Origin: Burkholderiales bacterium
GTDB lineage: Bacteria; Pseudomonadota; Gammaproteobacteria; Burkholderiales; Burkholderiaceae_E
DNA length: 40,949 nucleotides
Reading direction: 5' to 3'
NCBI GenBank assembly: GCA_029977705.1
Contig: JAPOKJ010000033.1
Span: 1-40,949 of the forward strand
Part shown: positions 1 to 8,089 of the stretch, one piece after another
Layout: each line of letters opens with the position of its first letter
How positions within the stretch are numbered: the stretch's first letter is position 1
Notes under the pieces: model-generated
Told to the model about the DNA's origin: nothing
The model's input: the letters and a program-made list of their open reading frames with translations, nothing else
The model's database searches: none
Position numbers and translations under genes: made by a program

Positions 1-31
1 CCGGAACCAAAATGCGATAATGCCCACCAAC

Positions 32-121
32 GGAAGCGTGGCAGAGCGGTTGAATGCACCGGTCTTGAAAACCGGCGTCGGGGTAACCCGATCGTGAGTT
101 CGAATCTCACCGCTTCCGCCA
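32..121 (+). tRNA. tRNA-Ser (anticodon UGA)
   Basis: Class II tRNA. The acceptor arms GGAAGCG (32-38) and CGCTTCC (111-117) pair perfectly, followed by discriminator G118 and an encoded CCA (119-121). The anticodon stem CCGGT/ACCGG closes the seven-base loop CTTGAAA with anticodon TGA at 66-68. A long variable arm (about 76-94) and a TTCGAAT T-loop are present, as expected for serine tRNA. A -10-like GATAAT lies at 16-21; any -35 box would fall outside the window. Confidence 0.97.
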
Positions 122-165
122 GTCGCCAAAAATCAGCGATCAGCCCGCAGCGTCACTACAAGCTG

Positions 166-798
166 TCAGCGTCCAAAAGCCTCCATGACCGAGTCTCGGT
201 CCACCGGACCACCGTGGCCGAGGTAAAAGGTCTTGATCGGTAGCTTGAGCAAGGACTGGATGTTGCGCAGGTTCTGTGCGGCATCGGCATGGAAATAGTG
301 TTCGCCGGCCTTGCTCGGGCTGAAGCGCCCGCCTAGGTAGCCGCCCAAAAACATGTCGCCGACAAAGCTGCGTCCATCGTCCAGGTGAACCACCAGGGCG
401 CCGGGCGTATGCCCAGGCATCTGCTGTGCATGTCCCTTGAGGCCCCAGGGGCTCAGATCGAGCCGGTCATCGACGAGGATGTCCGGGGTGAAGGACGGGA
501 ACTTCGGGTCGATGGCCAGATGCTTGAGCAGGTAGGCCGTGAGGTTGGTCGGCTTGAGGTCATCGTTGTGCCCCGATTGGGCCATGGGCACGTCGCCCTT
601 GCCCAGGGCGAGCTTGATACCGGCACGCTGAAGTTTCCGGGCCAGTCCTGCATGGTCGGAATGGGCGTGCGTCAGAACCGCAAGCGACACTTCCTGCAGC
701 TTCAAACCCTGGGCACTGAGCGCCTTGACCAGGTCGGGCATGTCCCCGGAACTGCCTGCGTCGATCAGGACAGGCTTGGCGGATTTGATCAAGTACAT
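166..798 (-). CDS. MBL-fold metallo-hydrolase (N-terminus probably frameshifted)
   Basis: Metallo-beta-lactamase-fold hydrolase, 210 aa from the only in-frame ATG. The zinc motif THAHSDHAG gives H44, H46, D48 and H49; later ligands lie in MPGHTPG, FVGDMF and LGHGG. The ATG at 798 has no Shine-Dalgarno. The same frame stays open upstream to about 950 and encodes a convincing signal peptide (TAWLAAFLGIWVAAGL, then a PSGHA-type cleavage site) plus the first beta strand, but contains no ATG, GTG or TTG. A TTG at 952 lies in the +1-offset frame. Removing one base from the A4 run (minus strand; plus 929-932) would join that TTG to the signal peptide. Either the gene has a one-base insertion or the start is non-standard. 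The substrate is unknown; the family includes subclass B3-like lactamases, lactonases and glyoxalase-like enzymes. Confidence 0.8.
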   Translation of the reverse strand: MYLIKSAKPVLIDAGSSGDMPDLVKALSAQGLKLQEVSLAVLTHAHSDHAGLARKLQRAGIKLALGKGDVPMAQSGHNDDLKPTNLTAYLLKHLAIDPKFPSFTPDILVDDRLDLSPWGLKGHAQQMPGHTPGALVVHLDDGRSFVGDMFLGGYLGGRFSPSKAGEHYFHADAAQNLRNIQSLLKLPIKTFYLGHGGPVDRDSVMEAFGR

Positions 799-960
799 GT
801 TCGAGACGCTGAGCGGGATCTGAACGATCTGCGCTGGCTGGGTCGGCTCTACGGCGTGCCCTGATGGGATCAGTCCAGCGGCGACCCAGATGCCTAAGAA
901 GGCGGCCAGCCATGCGGTCCGTGCGTGCTTTTGGAGTCCTCTCGCGGTCCAATATCGGAG

Positions 961-997
961 AGTCTATCGTTTAAATAGACAATGTCAATCGCGATTG
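961..997 (-). promoter_or_regulatory. Promoter with overlapping palindromes upstream of the MBL gene
   Basis: On the minus strand TTGACA (plus 983-988) is followed after 16 bp by TAGACT (plus 961-966), a good sigma70 match. This predicts a start near 954, almost on the TTG at 952. The promoter is covered by an inverted repeat GTCTAT-N7-ATAGAC (962-980), and its -35 box touches a perfect 12-bp palindrome CAATCGCGATTG (986-997). Such arrangements are typical of TetR or MarR-type repression; no regulator gene is adjacent. The rest of the 799-1111 gap holds the MBL signal-peptide region and otherwise nothing recognisable. Confidence 0.55.
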
Positions 998-1111
998 TCA
1001 TGCCGTGAACCCTTGACTCGCCATGGCAGGCTTGGGCAGCGTCCAGGAATGTCTCGTGTTGGGATCGGCATGGGCCAAGCTCAGCCGCAGCAAGCAGATT
1101 CACCGTCGCGA

Positions 1112-2020
1112 TCACATGCCCAGTTCCTGCTTTACTTGGCCTAGGCGAGCCATCAGGATGTCCGAGCGGGTGGAGTCGGTCACGAAGAAGACGTCTGAGC
1201 CGGGCGCAAAGGCCAGGTTGGTGATCGAGTGCCCCTTGGGCCCTTGAAAGACGGTCTCGGGTTCGGCGTGGGCGTTCAGGCACCAGACATAGCCCAGCCC
1301 TGGATTGGCCACCATCAACTGACCCTGCGGACTCATGGCCAGGCCATCGGGGCCGCTGGGGCCATACGAAGTGAAGAACTGGCCCACCTTGGAAACGCTG
1401 CCATCGGTCTGCACCGGCATGCGCCAGACGCAATTGCCGCGCGTCATGGCGACAAAGAGCAGCTTTTCGTCAGGCGACAGCACGATGCCATTGGGGCTGG
1501 GTGCATTGCTGATCAACAGGTCCAGCTTGCCGGCGGGGCTCAGTCGATAGACTCGGCCGGTGGGATCGTGCAGGCCGGTCTGGCCTTGGTCGGTGAACCA
1601 GATGTTGCCGCTGCGATCAATGAACAAGTCGTTCACGCCCTTGAAGCTTTCACTGTTGCGCCGGCCCAGATAGGGGCGCACCTGGCCGCTGCGAACATCG
1701 AGCAGCATCAGGCCGTTCATGTAATCGGTGACCAGCAGTTCGCGCTCATTGAGAAACTTCATGCCATTGGGTTCACCGTCCCATTGCGCCACCAGATCCC
1801 ATTCGCCTGCGGGATCGATCCGGAACACGCGGCCATAGGGGATGTCGGTGACGTACAGGTTGCCCTGGGCATCGAACACCGGGCCTTCGAGAAAGCCATC
1901 GATCTCCCGGCCACCCTGGTTGGCATCGGCCCAGGCCGTGCGACGGGCTTGCCGGAAGCGCGCCGGCATTGATGAGAAAAGCTGCAGGGTCGCGGTCTTG
2001 GGGGCTTGGGTCAGGAACAC
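1112..2020 (-). CDS. SMP-30/gluconolactonase/LRE family lactonase
   Basis: Six-bladed beta-propeller hydrolase of the SMP-30/LRE family, about 302 aa, expected to open a sugar-acid or other lactone with a divalent metal. Family landmarks are visible: FLEGPVFD (metal Glu), GEPNGM, GVNDLF, SPNGIVLS and GPDGLAMS near the usual metal and active-site loops. I chose GTG at 2020, 11 bp downstream of the preceding stop, with GAGAG eight bases upstream; an ATG 17 codons later is the alternative. A longer open frame runs into the previous gene but has no family similarity. No signal peptide is seen. Last gene of the nine-gene minus-strand operon, directly after an amidohydrolase that may also act on a lactone. 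Confidence 0.85.
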   Translation of the reverse strand: MFLTQAPKTATLQLFSSMPARFRQARRTAWADANQGGREIDGFLEGPVFDAQGNLYVTDIPYGRVFRIDPAGEWDLVAQWDGEPNGMKFLNERELLVTDYMNGLMLLDVRSGQVRPYLGRRNSESFKGVNDLFIDRSGNIWFTDQGQTGLHDPTGRVYRLSPAGKLDLLISNAPSPNGIVLSPDEKLLFVAMTRGNCVWRMPVQTDGSVSKVGQFFTSYGPSGPDGLAMSPQGQLMVANPGLGYVWCLNAHAEPETVFQGPKGHSITNLAFAPGSDVFFVTDSTRSDILMARLGQVKQELGM

Positions 2021-2031
2021 GGGTAGCGCTC

Positions 2032-3027
2032 TCAGAATCCGTACAGGGTGGCTGGATTGTCCACCAGAATCCTGCGCCGCTGGGGCTCGGAGAACCATTG
2101 CCCGAGCAGGTTGAGCAATTGGGCGTCGTCCGGCTTCTCGCCAGCCTTCTTGGTCGGATGCGGCCAATCGCTGCCCCAGACCATGCGCTGTGGGGCAAGC
2201 GCGGCGAGCGACTGGGCCACATGGGCCACATCGGCATAGTCGGCCGTCCTGGCGGTCAGGTAGGCACCCGAAAGCTTGAACCAGGCCTTGCCTTCGGTCA
2301 GCAAGTCCTTGTACAGCGCAAAGGCCGGATGACGGATGCCTTGCGGCTGGGGCAGCTGACCGATGTGGTCAAACACGATGGGGCAGGCCAGTCGCCGCAG
2401 GGTGGCAGCCAGGGGCAGGAGGCGGTCGGCCGTGCCGTTGATCTGCATGTGCCAGCCCAGCGGGGCAATGCGCCGTGCCAAGGGTTCCATCATGGCCTCG
2501 GTGATCTCCACCAGAAAACTGAGGTTGAAGCGGATGCCGCGCACGCCCGCCGCATGCAAGGCAGCCAGTTCGGTGTCAGTGACGCTGGCCGCCACGACAG
2601 CCACACCCCGCGCTTGCGGTCCGAAGGCCTGGAGCGCATTCACCAGCAGGCGATTGTCGACGCCGTAGGTCGAGGGTTGCACGATGACATTGCGCTGCAG
2701 GCCCAGGCGCTGCTGCAACAGGCGATAGTCCTGGACCGAGGCGTCATCGGGCAGCAAGCTGGCACTGGGGTGGGCCGGGAAGCGTCGGTCGTAGATGTGA
2801 TGATGGCAGTCACAGGCCTTGGCCGGCATGTCAAAGGCCGGCACGGACGTACCGGCCGAGTGCGGTACCGCCGTGGGGCGGGGCATGGGGGCCGCGCTGT
2901 TGCCAGAATCTGTGGCGCAGCCTTGTGCGCCGATCAAGCTCAGGCTGGCCGCCAGGGCCTTGTGGAGTTTGCGACGGCCTGGTGAGGCCAGGGCAGCGGG
3001 TATGGGGGGCAGGCAATGGTGGTTCAC
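2032..3027 (-). CDS. Exported amidohydrolase, 2-pyrone-4,6-dicarboxylate hydrolase-like
   Basis: TIM-barrel amidohydrolase (Amidohydro_2, LigI/lactonase group), about 331 aa. The barrel starts with CDCHHHIYD (HxH metal or active-site pair, about residues 75-77) and carries FDHIGQLP and the C-terminal WGSDWPHP with the catalytic Asp, as in LigI and related sugar lactonases. I start it at GTG 3027 with GAAGG ten bases upstream. This gives a twin-arginine-like leader (GRRKLHKALAASLSLIGA) and a low-complexity linker before the barrel at about residue 66, so a periplasmic location is inferred. Known LigI is cytoplasmic, so the leader is a difference. A shorter cytoplasmic form from an ATG just before CDCHHHIYD is possible. 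Lies 41 bp after a receptor gene and 11 bp before the SMP-30 gene. Confidence 0.85.
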   Translation of the reverse strand: MNHHCLPPIPAALASPGRRKLHKALAASLSLIGAQGCATDSGNSAAPMPRPTAVPHSAGTSVPAFDMPAKACDCHHHIYDRRFPAHPSASLLPDDASVQDYRLLQQRLGLQRNVIVQPSTYGVDNRLLVNALQAFGPQARGVAVVAASVTDTELAALHAAGVRGIRFNLSFLVEITEAMMEPLARRIAPLGWHMQINGTADRLLPLAATLRRLACPIVFDHIGQLPQPQGIRHPAFALYKDLLTEGKAWFKLSGAYLTARTADYADVAHVAQSLAALAPQRMVWGSDWPHPTKKAGEKPDDAQLLNLLGQWFSEPQRRRILVDNPATLYGF

Positions 3028-3061
3028 GCTGTGGACGCCTTCGGAAGGATGGGGCGAGGTC

Positions 3062-3079
3062 AGGCCGATCAATCGGCCT
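3062..3079 (-). promoter_or_regulatory. Intercistronic hairpin over a stop codon
   Basis: A perfect inverted repeat AGGCCGAT-CA-ATCGGCCT spans the stop codon of the receptor gene ending at 3069. As RNA it folds into a seven-pair GC-rich stem with a UUGA-type loop in the 41-bp gap before the amidohydrolase. No U-run follows in the direction of transcription, so an mRNA-stabilising or partial-attenuation hairpin is more likely than a full terminator. Confidence 0.45.
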
Positions 3080-4037
3080 TCAGGTTCAGATCCTGGGCAA
3101 TGCTGCGGTAGGTCTGGACCTCTTGCGACATGCTGCGGGCAAAGGCATCGCCGCACTGGGGGGCGGGCTCCAGACCCAGGCTGCGCAGCTTGTCGCTGGT
3201 GGATTGCAGGGCGAGAAACTGCCGTGATTGCTGCTCGAGCACCTGCTGCAGCGGAGCTGGCAGGCCTGCAGGTGCGAGCAGCCCGTACCAGGCATCGGCG
3301 CTGTAGCCCGGCACGCCCGATTCGGCGAAGGTGGGCACCTCGGGCAGACTGGCCAGGCGCTGCGGTGCGGCCACGGCCAGGGCCTGCAGCTTGCCGGCCT
3401 TCAGATGCGGCAGCACCGAGCCAAGCGAGGCAAACGAGGCGGTGACCTGACCGGCCATCACATCGGCAATGGCGGGCGCGGCCCCCTTGTAGGGCACATG
3501 GGTCATGTACAAGCCGGCCAGGCGCGCGAACTGCTCGCTGGCAAAGTGCACCGAACTGCCGATGCCGGGCGTGCCATAGGTGATGCTGCCGGGCTGGGCC
3601 TTGGCCCTGCGGGTGAATTCGGCCAGGGTCTTGATGCCACTGGCCGCAGACACCACCAGCACGGTGGGAGCGGCGGTCAGGATGCAGATGGGCTTGAACG
3701 AGCGCAGCGCATCGAATCGGATGCGGTCAGCATAGAGCGCCGGGATCATGGTGTGATTGGTGGCGGCCACCAGCAGGGTGTAGCCATCGGGGGGCGCATT
3801 GGCCACGGCCTCCGCCGCGATGATGGTGTTGGCGCCGGGCCGGTTGTCGACCACCACTGGTTGCCCGAGGTTGCGGGAGAAACTTTCGGCCAGGGCCCGT
3901 GCCACCAGATCGGTGGGGCCTCCTGCCGCAAAGCCGACCACGAGTCGTATTGGCTTGGCGGGCCAGGGGGCCGGCTGGGCCAGTGCCAGGCTGCAGCCCA
4001 GCAACCCAAGGACGGTGGCGAGCACAGCGCGCATCAT
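3069..4037 (-). CDS. TTT (Bug/TctC-family) solute receptor, third of tandem trio
   Basis: Periplasmic substrate-binding protein of the tripartite tricarboxylate transporter family, 322 aa. The leader MMRAVLATVLGLLGCSLALA can be cut after ALA; LLGC also resembles a lipobox. Bug hallmarks follow in order: KPIRLVVGFAAGG, VVVDNRPGANT, PPDGYTLL, THVPYKGAAPA and LPEVPTFAESG. Translation starts at ATG 4037, overlapping the TGA of the upstream receptor gene by ATGA, so the two are translationally coupled. No TctA/TctB membrane partners lie in the window. The ligand is unknown, and in context is probably a carboxylate or lactone consumed by the operon enzymes. Confidence 0.92.
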   Translation of the reverse strand: MMRAVLATVLGLLGCSLALAQPAPWPAKPIRLVVGFAAGGPTDLVARALAESFSRNLGQPVVVDNRPGANTIIAAEAVANAPPDGYTLLVAATNHTMIPALYADRIRFDALRSFKPICILTAAPTVLVVSAASGIKTLAEFTRRAKAQPGSITYGTPGIGSSVHFASEQFARLAGLYMTHVPYKGAAPAIADVMAGQVTASFASLGSVLPHLKAGKLQALAVAAPQRLASLPEVPTFAESGVPGYSADAWYGLLAPAGLPAPLQQVLEQQSRQFLALQSTSDKLRSLGLEPAPQCGDAFARSMSQEVQTYRSIAQDLNLKAD

Positions 4038-5041
4038 TGGCGCTCGAAGGCGGTATGGGCCACGACCTTGCCCCAGGCCTCGGTGCTCTCGCGCAAGGTT
4101 TTGGCGAAGGCCTCGGCACCCATGTCGCGGGCATCGGCGCCCATGCCGTCCGCGAAGGCCTTCATGTCGGGCGAGGCCATGGCCAGGCTGATCTCTTTTT
4201 GCAGGCGGTTGACCACCTCGGCGGGCGTCCCCTTGGGTGCCCAAAGTCCCGTCCAGTTGACCACGCCCGGCCAGTTCACGCCGGCCTCCGCGAACGTGGG
4301 CACAGCGGGCAAGGCAGCCAGGCGCTTGTCGCCACTGACGGCGAGCAGGCGCATCTTGCCGCCCTTGACATTACCCATCAGACCTGTGGTCGACGCGATC
4401 TGGAAGTCGATGGTGTTCGAAAGCACGGCCTGCGTGGCCTCACCTGCGCCCTTGAAGGGAATGTGCATGAAGTTCACGCCGGTCGCGATGCCCAGCCCCT
4501 CGGTGGCGAAGTGCGGCGTCGTTCCCGCACCGCCCGATCCGTACATGACCGCATTCGGCTTCTGGCGGGCCTCGGCGATCAGTTCGGCGAGCGTTTTGAA
4601 GCGCGAGCTGGCGTTGACCGCCAGGGCCATCGGCGCAAAGAGGTAGGCGCCAATCGGCTGCACATCCTTGGCCGGATCGAAGGGCAGCTTCTTGAAGATG
4701 TGGGGAATCAACGCGTGGGTGGTGTCGTTGGCGAGCAGGGTGTAGCCGTCAGGTTCGGCCTTGGCCACCATGGCACCACCGATCGTGCCAGTGGCTCCTG
4801 GCTTGTTCTCGACCACAAAGCTCTGGCCCGTTTGCTGGCTCAGGCGCTGTGCCATCTTGCGCGTGGCCACGTCGACGGCGCCGCCCGGTGCGTAGGGCAC
4901 GATGATGCGAACCGGTTTGCTGGGGTAGCTATCAGCGCGGGCGGGGCCGGCTGCACCGGCCATCAGCATCAGAGTGGCAGCGAGGCCAGTCATGTGCATC
5001 AGGGTGGCGCGGCGGCGGCTGATCAGGTGTGCGGTGGTCAT
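4034..5041 (-). CDS. TTT (Bug/TctC-family) solute receptor, second of tandem trio
   Basis: Bug-family receptor, 335 aa. The leader contains SRRRATLMHMTGLAATLMLM and ends GPARA-DSYPSKP, so Tat or Sec export is possible; an internal Met at 15 is an alternative start. Core motifs: KPVRIIVPYAPGGAVD, FVVENKPGATGTIG, PDGYTLLANDTTHALIP, MHIPFKGAGEA and LPAVPTFAEAGVNWPGV. It differs in the ligand loops from the receptors on either side, so the trio is not a recent identical duplication. It lies 52 bp after the upstream receptor gene and overlaps the next by 4 bp. No clear Shine-Dalgarno precedes ATG 5041. Confidence 0.92.
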   Translation of the reverse strand: MTTAHLISRRRATLMHMTGLAATLMLMAGAAGPARADSYPSKPVRIIVPYAPGGAVDVATRKMAQRLSQQTGQSFVVENKPGATGTIGGAMVAKAEPDGYTLLANDTTHALIPHIFKKLPFDPAKDVQPIGAYLFAPMALAVNASSRFKTLAELIAEARQKPNAVMYGSGGAGTTPHFATEGLGIATGVNFMHIPFKGAGEATQAVLSNTIDFQIASTTGLMGNVKGGKMRLLAVSGDKRLAALPAVPTFAEAGVNWPGVVNWTGLWAPKGTPAEVVNRLQKEISLAMASPDMKAFADGMGADARDMGAEAFAKTLRESTEAWGKVVAHTAFERQ

Positions 5042-5093
5042 GTTGCGGCGTGGTGGCGGTGGTGAAACGAAAGCGGTGGGCTGGGCGAGGGTG

Positions 5094-6071
5094 TCAATCC
5101 GGCTTGATGCCGGCTTTGCTGATGACGCTCGCCCACTGGCTCATCTCGGCGCGGATGAACTCCTTGAAGACGGTGCTGTTGGTACCCAGGGGCATGGCCC
5201 CGGTCTCGCGCATGCGTCGCTGGATCTCGCTGGAGGCGAGCACGGTGCGGACCTCGCTGGTGACGCGTTCAGCGATGACGGCAGGCAGCCCTGCCGGTGC
5301 CCACAGGCCATTCCATTCGTGTACCGCATAGGCAGGTAGGCCTGATGCGGCGATGGTCGGCACCTGCGGCAGAAGCGGCGAGCGTTCGGCGCTGGTCACG
5401 GCCAGTGCGCGCAGCTTGCCGGCGCGTACCAAAGGCAGGCAGGCGGACATCGCGCTGAACATCAGATCACTCTGGCCGGCCACCAGATCGGCCAGCGCCG
5501 GTGCGCCGCCGCGGTAGGGCAGATGGGTGATGAACAGCTTGAAGCCCTGCTTGAACAACTCGGCCGCCAGATGCTGCGCGCCCCCGTTTCCGGCCGAGGC
5601 ATAGTTCAGGCGTCCCGGTGCCTTGCGTGCCGCCTGGATCAGGTCCTGCGGGCTGGCAAAGGGCGAACTGGCCGGTACCACCAGCAACAGAGGGACCTGC
5701 ATCAGCTGGCTCAGGGGCGCAAAGTCCTTGACCGGGTCGTAGGGCAGACTGGCGAGCAGGGCCGGATTGACCGTGAAGAACGAGGCATCGAGCAGCAGGT
5801 GATGACCGTCGGCGGGTGCCTTGGCAATGGTCGCGGCGCCGATCGTGCCGCTGGCGCCGGGCTTGTTGTCGACCACCACCGGCGTCTTCAGGCGCTCGGA
5901 CAGGGCGGGTGCCAGCAGACGCGCGGTGTTGTCCGCGGCGCCGCCAGCAGCATAGGGGACCACGATGCGGATCGGCCGCTCAGGCCAGGCGGCGTGAGCC
6001 AGCGCTGGCACGCCCAGGCCCAGGCCGAGCGAGGCGGCCTTGATCAGGTGTTTGCGTCGTGAAGCAAGCAT
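5094..6071 (-). CDS. TTT (Bug/TctC-family) solute receptor, first of tandem trio
   Basis: Bug-family receptor, 325 aa, normal length. The leader SRRKHLIKAASLGLGLGV is a good twin-arginine signal with cleavage near ALAHA-AWPERP. Motifs: RPIRIVVPYAAGGAAD, VVVDNKPGASGTIG, PADGHHLLL, THLPYRGGAPALADLV and LPQVPTIAASGLPAY. The C-terminus IKPD is the common Bug ending. Begins 18 bp after the cyclase-family gene, inside the same operon, and opens the run of three tandem receptors. Confidence 0.93.
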   Translation of the reverse strand: MLASRRKHLIKAASLGLGLGVPALAHAAWPERPIRIVVPYAAGGAADNTARLLAPALSERLKTPVVVDNKPGASGTIGAATIAKAPADGHHLLLDASFFTVNPALLASLPYDPVKDFAPLSQLMQVPLLLVVPASSPFASPQDLIQAARKAPGRLNYASAGNGGAQHLAAELFKQGFKLFITHLPYRGGAPALADLVAGQSDLMFSAMSACLPLVRAGKLRALAVTSAERSPLLPQVPTIAASGLPAYAVHEWNGLWAPAGLPAVIAERVTSEVRTVLASSEIQRRMRETGAMPLGTNSTVFKEFIRAEMSQWASVISKAGIKPD

Positions 6072-6089
6072 GTCGGGTCTCGTGCTCGA

Positions 6090-7157
6090 TCAAACGGTTG
6101 CAATCGGCGTGGCCGGAGAACCGACCGCACCGGGCAGGCGAAGCGGTGGCGCAGTGAGCAGGAAGCGCGAACGCTGATGACGGGCCAGCCAGCGCGCAAG
6201 ATCGCTCAGAAACCAAAGCTCGCCCAGATGGATGCCATTCTTGAACAGGCAATGCTCGTGCAGGGGCAGGCGCGGCTGGCGGATCGGATGCGGGCTGAGC
6301 AGCTTGGCCATGGGCAATTCCACGGCGGGGTTGTCGGCGATCAGGCAGGCCAGGCGCGTGTCGCTGACCCATTGCAGCAGTCGCTCGTCCTGCCCATTCA
6401 ATCCCAGCGTGGTCTGGTGCAGGGCCTGCAGATCGGGGCGCTTGTTCATCGACCACAGCCGCTCGGCAAAGCCAGTGTGCAGGCAAACCATGTCACCGGC
6501 CTCGATCTCGATCCGTTCAGCCTCCAGGATGCGCATCAGCGCGTCATAGCCCACCGCCTGACGTCCCGGCCCCAGATGACGAAGCAGGTCGATCATCACG
6601 CCCCGTCCCTGGGCGCCGTGCTCGGCAAGGCCCGCGATGTCCAGGGCCCTGGCTTCGGGTCCTGGAAAGCGCAAAGCAGGATGGCGGCTGGTGGGGTCCT
6701 CCGGTGCTGCGACGATGTCCTCACCGGCGCGAAAGCCGTTGTAGAAGACGCCCTCGGCCTGACCATCGTCATCGGCATCGAAATGACTGCCGACATGGGC
6801 AAAACTGTCCCATTGCGTCGAGTACTGCAGGTTCATCAGGACGACATCGTCGTTGACGATGTCGGTCAGGTCAGGATCTTCCGACTGGTAGCTCCAGCAA
6901 AAGCCTTGCTGCCCTGCGCTCTTGCCATCGCGCAAGGTCGAAAAGCGCTGCGGCGGCATGCGGCGCGGATTGAGGGTCTGACCCCCTGGCACATCGAGGG
7001 GCAGCGACAGGCAGAAGGTCTTGCCGACCTTCACCTCGGCGATGCCTTGCAGTACCTTACGCTCATCGACGAGATTCATGCGGCCACGCTGGTCATCGGG
7101 GCCGAACTCGCCCCAATGGCTGCCAGGTGGGGCCTTGATCCAGCGCGGCTCGCTCAT
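6090..7157 (-). CDS. Cyclase-family (kynurenine formamidase-like) hydrolase
   Basis: Member of the cyclase/formamidase metal-hydrolase fold (PF04199 type), 355 aa, larger than typical KynB (about 210 aa). The metal motif appears as QWDSFAHVGSHFD in place of the usual HxGTHxDxPxH form, with a second conserved element LPLHEHCLFKNGIHLGE near residue 310. No signal peptide. The family hydrolyses amides or cyclic esters; the actual substrate is unknown. The start ATG overlaps the stop of the upstream dehydrogenase by 4 bp, so it is coupled to it. Together with the LigI-like, SMP-30 and RraA-like enzymes it suggests a route that opens cyclic or lactone intermediates. Confidence 0.85.
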   Translation of the reverse strand: MSEPRWIKAPPGSHWGEFGPDDQRGRMNLVDERKVLQGIAEVKVGKTFCLSLPLDVPGGQTLNPRRMPPQRFSTLRDGKSAGQQGFCWSYQSEDPDLTDIVNDDVVLMNLQYSTQWDSFAHVGSHFDADDDGQAEGVFYNGFRAGEDIVAAPEDPTSRHPALRFPGPEARALDIAGLAEHGAQGRGVMIDLLRHLGPGRQAVGYDALMRILEAERIEIEAGDMVCLHTGFAERLWSMNKRPDLQALHQTTLGLNGQDERLLQWVSDTRLACLIADNPAVELPMAKLLSPHPIRQPRLPLHEHCLFKNGIHLGELWFLSDLARWLARHQRSRFLLTAPPLRLPGAVGSPATPIATV

Positions 7158-8089
7158 CGTGCAACTGCGCCTGTCAACACCGAGAGCAGATTGCGTGCTG
7201 CGCCCAGGCCCATGTTGATGTAGGCATCACCGGTGACGCCACCAATGTGCGGGCTCAACACGATACCCGGCACGCCATGGAAGGGATGACCTGCGCTCAT
7301 CGGCTCCTTGGCGAAGCTGTCCAGGCCTGCTGCAAAGACCTGGCCGCTGCGCACCGCTTCCAGTAGAGCCAGTTCGTCAATCAGGCCGCCCCGTGCGGTG
7401 TTGACCAGGATCACGCCCTTGCGACATTGGGCCAGGCTGGCGCGATTGACCATCTGGCGATTGTCGGGAGTCAGGGGACAGTGCAGCGAGATCACGTCTG
7501 AGCGCTGCCAGAGCGCTGCAAGCGTCACGGCCTCGACACCATCGGGCAGCCGCGCCGCAAAGGGGTCAAAGCCCAGCACCTTCATCTCCATGGCTTGGCA
7601 GATGCGGGCAAAGCGGGCGCCGATGGCGCCCAGTCCCACCAGGCCGATGGTCTTGCCAGCCAGCTCGACCGACTTGTGGGTGGCCTTGTCCCAGTGACCG
7701 CCGTGCATGCGCTCGTTCAGCGGCACCACCGACTTGGCGCAGGCCAGCATCAGGGTTGCGGCATGCTCGGCAACCGCAGCGGCGTTGGCACCGGCGGCAG
7801 CAACCACGCTGATGCCACGCGCCGCCGCGGCCGCCTTGTCGATGGTGTCGGTGCCGCTGCCGTGCTTGGAGATCACCTTCAGTGATCGGGCCGCCGCGAT
7901 GATGGGGGCGGTGATGGCGCCATAGCGCACGATGATGGCCACCGGATCATGGGCTTTGACCAGTGTGATCAAGTCTTCCTGCTGGGGCGTCTTGCCGGCG
8001 TAGACCAGTTCGAACCCGGACAGCAGGTTCACTGCGGCCGCGGCCAGATCGCTGCCGGTGACCAGGATGACGGGGCGGGCTTTGCTCAC
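7154..8089 (-). CDS. D-2-hydroxyacid dehydrogenase (NAD-binding)
   Basis: D-isomer 2-hydroxyacid dehydrogenase, SerA/hydroxypyruvate-reductase-like, 311 aa. The Rossmann motif GLVGLGAIGARFARI lies near residue 150. The catalytic triad sits in NTARGGLID (Arg), FAKEPM (Glu) and LSPHIGG (His). It should interconvert a 2-keto acid and a D-2-hydroxy acid with NAD(P)H in the cytoplasm. Coupled by 4-bp overlaps both to the upstream RraA-type gene and to the downstream cyclase gene, so these three are made as a unit. A second, divergent D-2-hydroxyacid dehydrogenase gene occurs at 32509. Confidence 0.93.
   Translation of the reverse strand: MSKARPVILVTGSDLAAAAVNLLSGFELVYAGKTPQQEDLITLVKAHDPVAIIVRYGAITAPIIAAARSLKVISKHGSGTDTIDKAAAAARGISVVAAAGANAAAVAEHAATLMLACAKSVVPLNERMHGGHWDKATHKSVELAGKTIGLVGLGAIGARFARICQAMEMKVLGFDPFAARLPDGVEAVTLAALWQRSDVISLHCPLTPDNRQMVNRASLAQCRKGVILVNTARGGLIDELALLEAVRSGQVFAAGLDSFAKEPMSAGHPFHGVPGIVLSPHIGGVTGDAYINMGLGAARNLLSVLTGAVAR

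Noticed and set aside
32-121. tRNA-Ser as an integration site for an adjacent island
   Set aside because: No integrase gene, no direct repeat of the tRNA 3' end in the window, and no other mobile-element signs.
3228-5065. Two long plus-strand open frames opposite the tandem receptors
   Set aside because: They mirror Bug-receptor coding sequence on the minus strand and show only compositional bias, with no motif.
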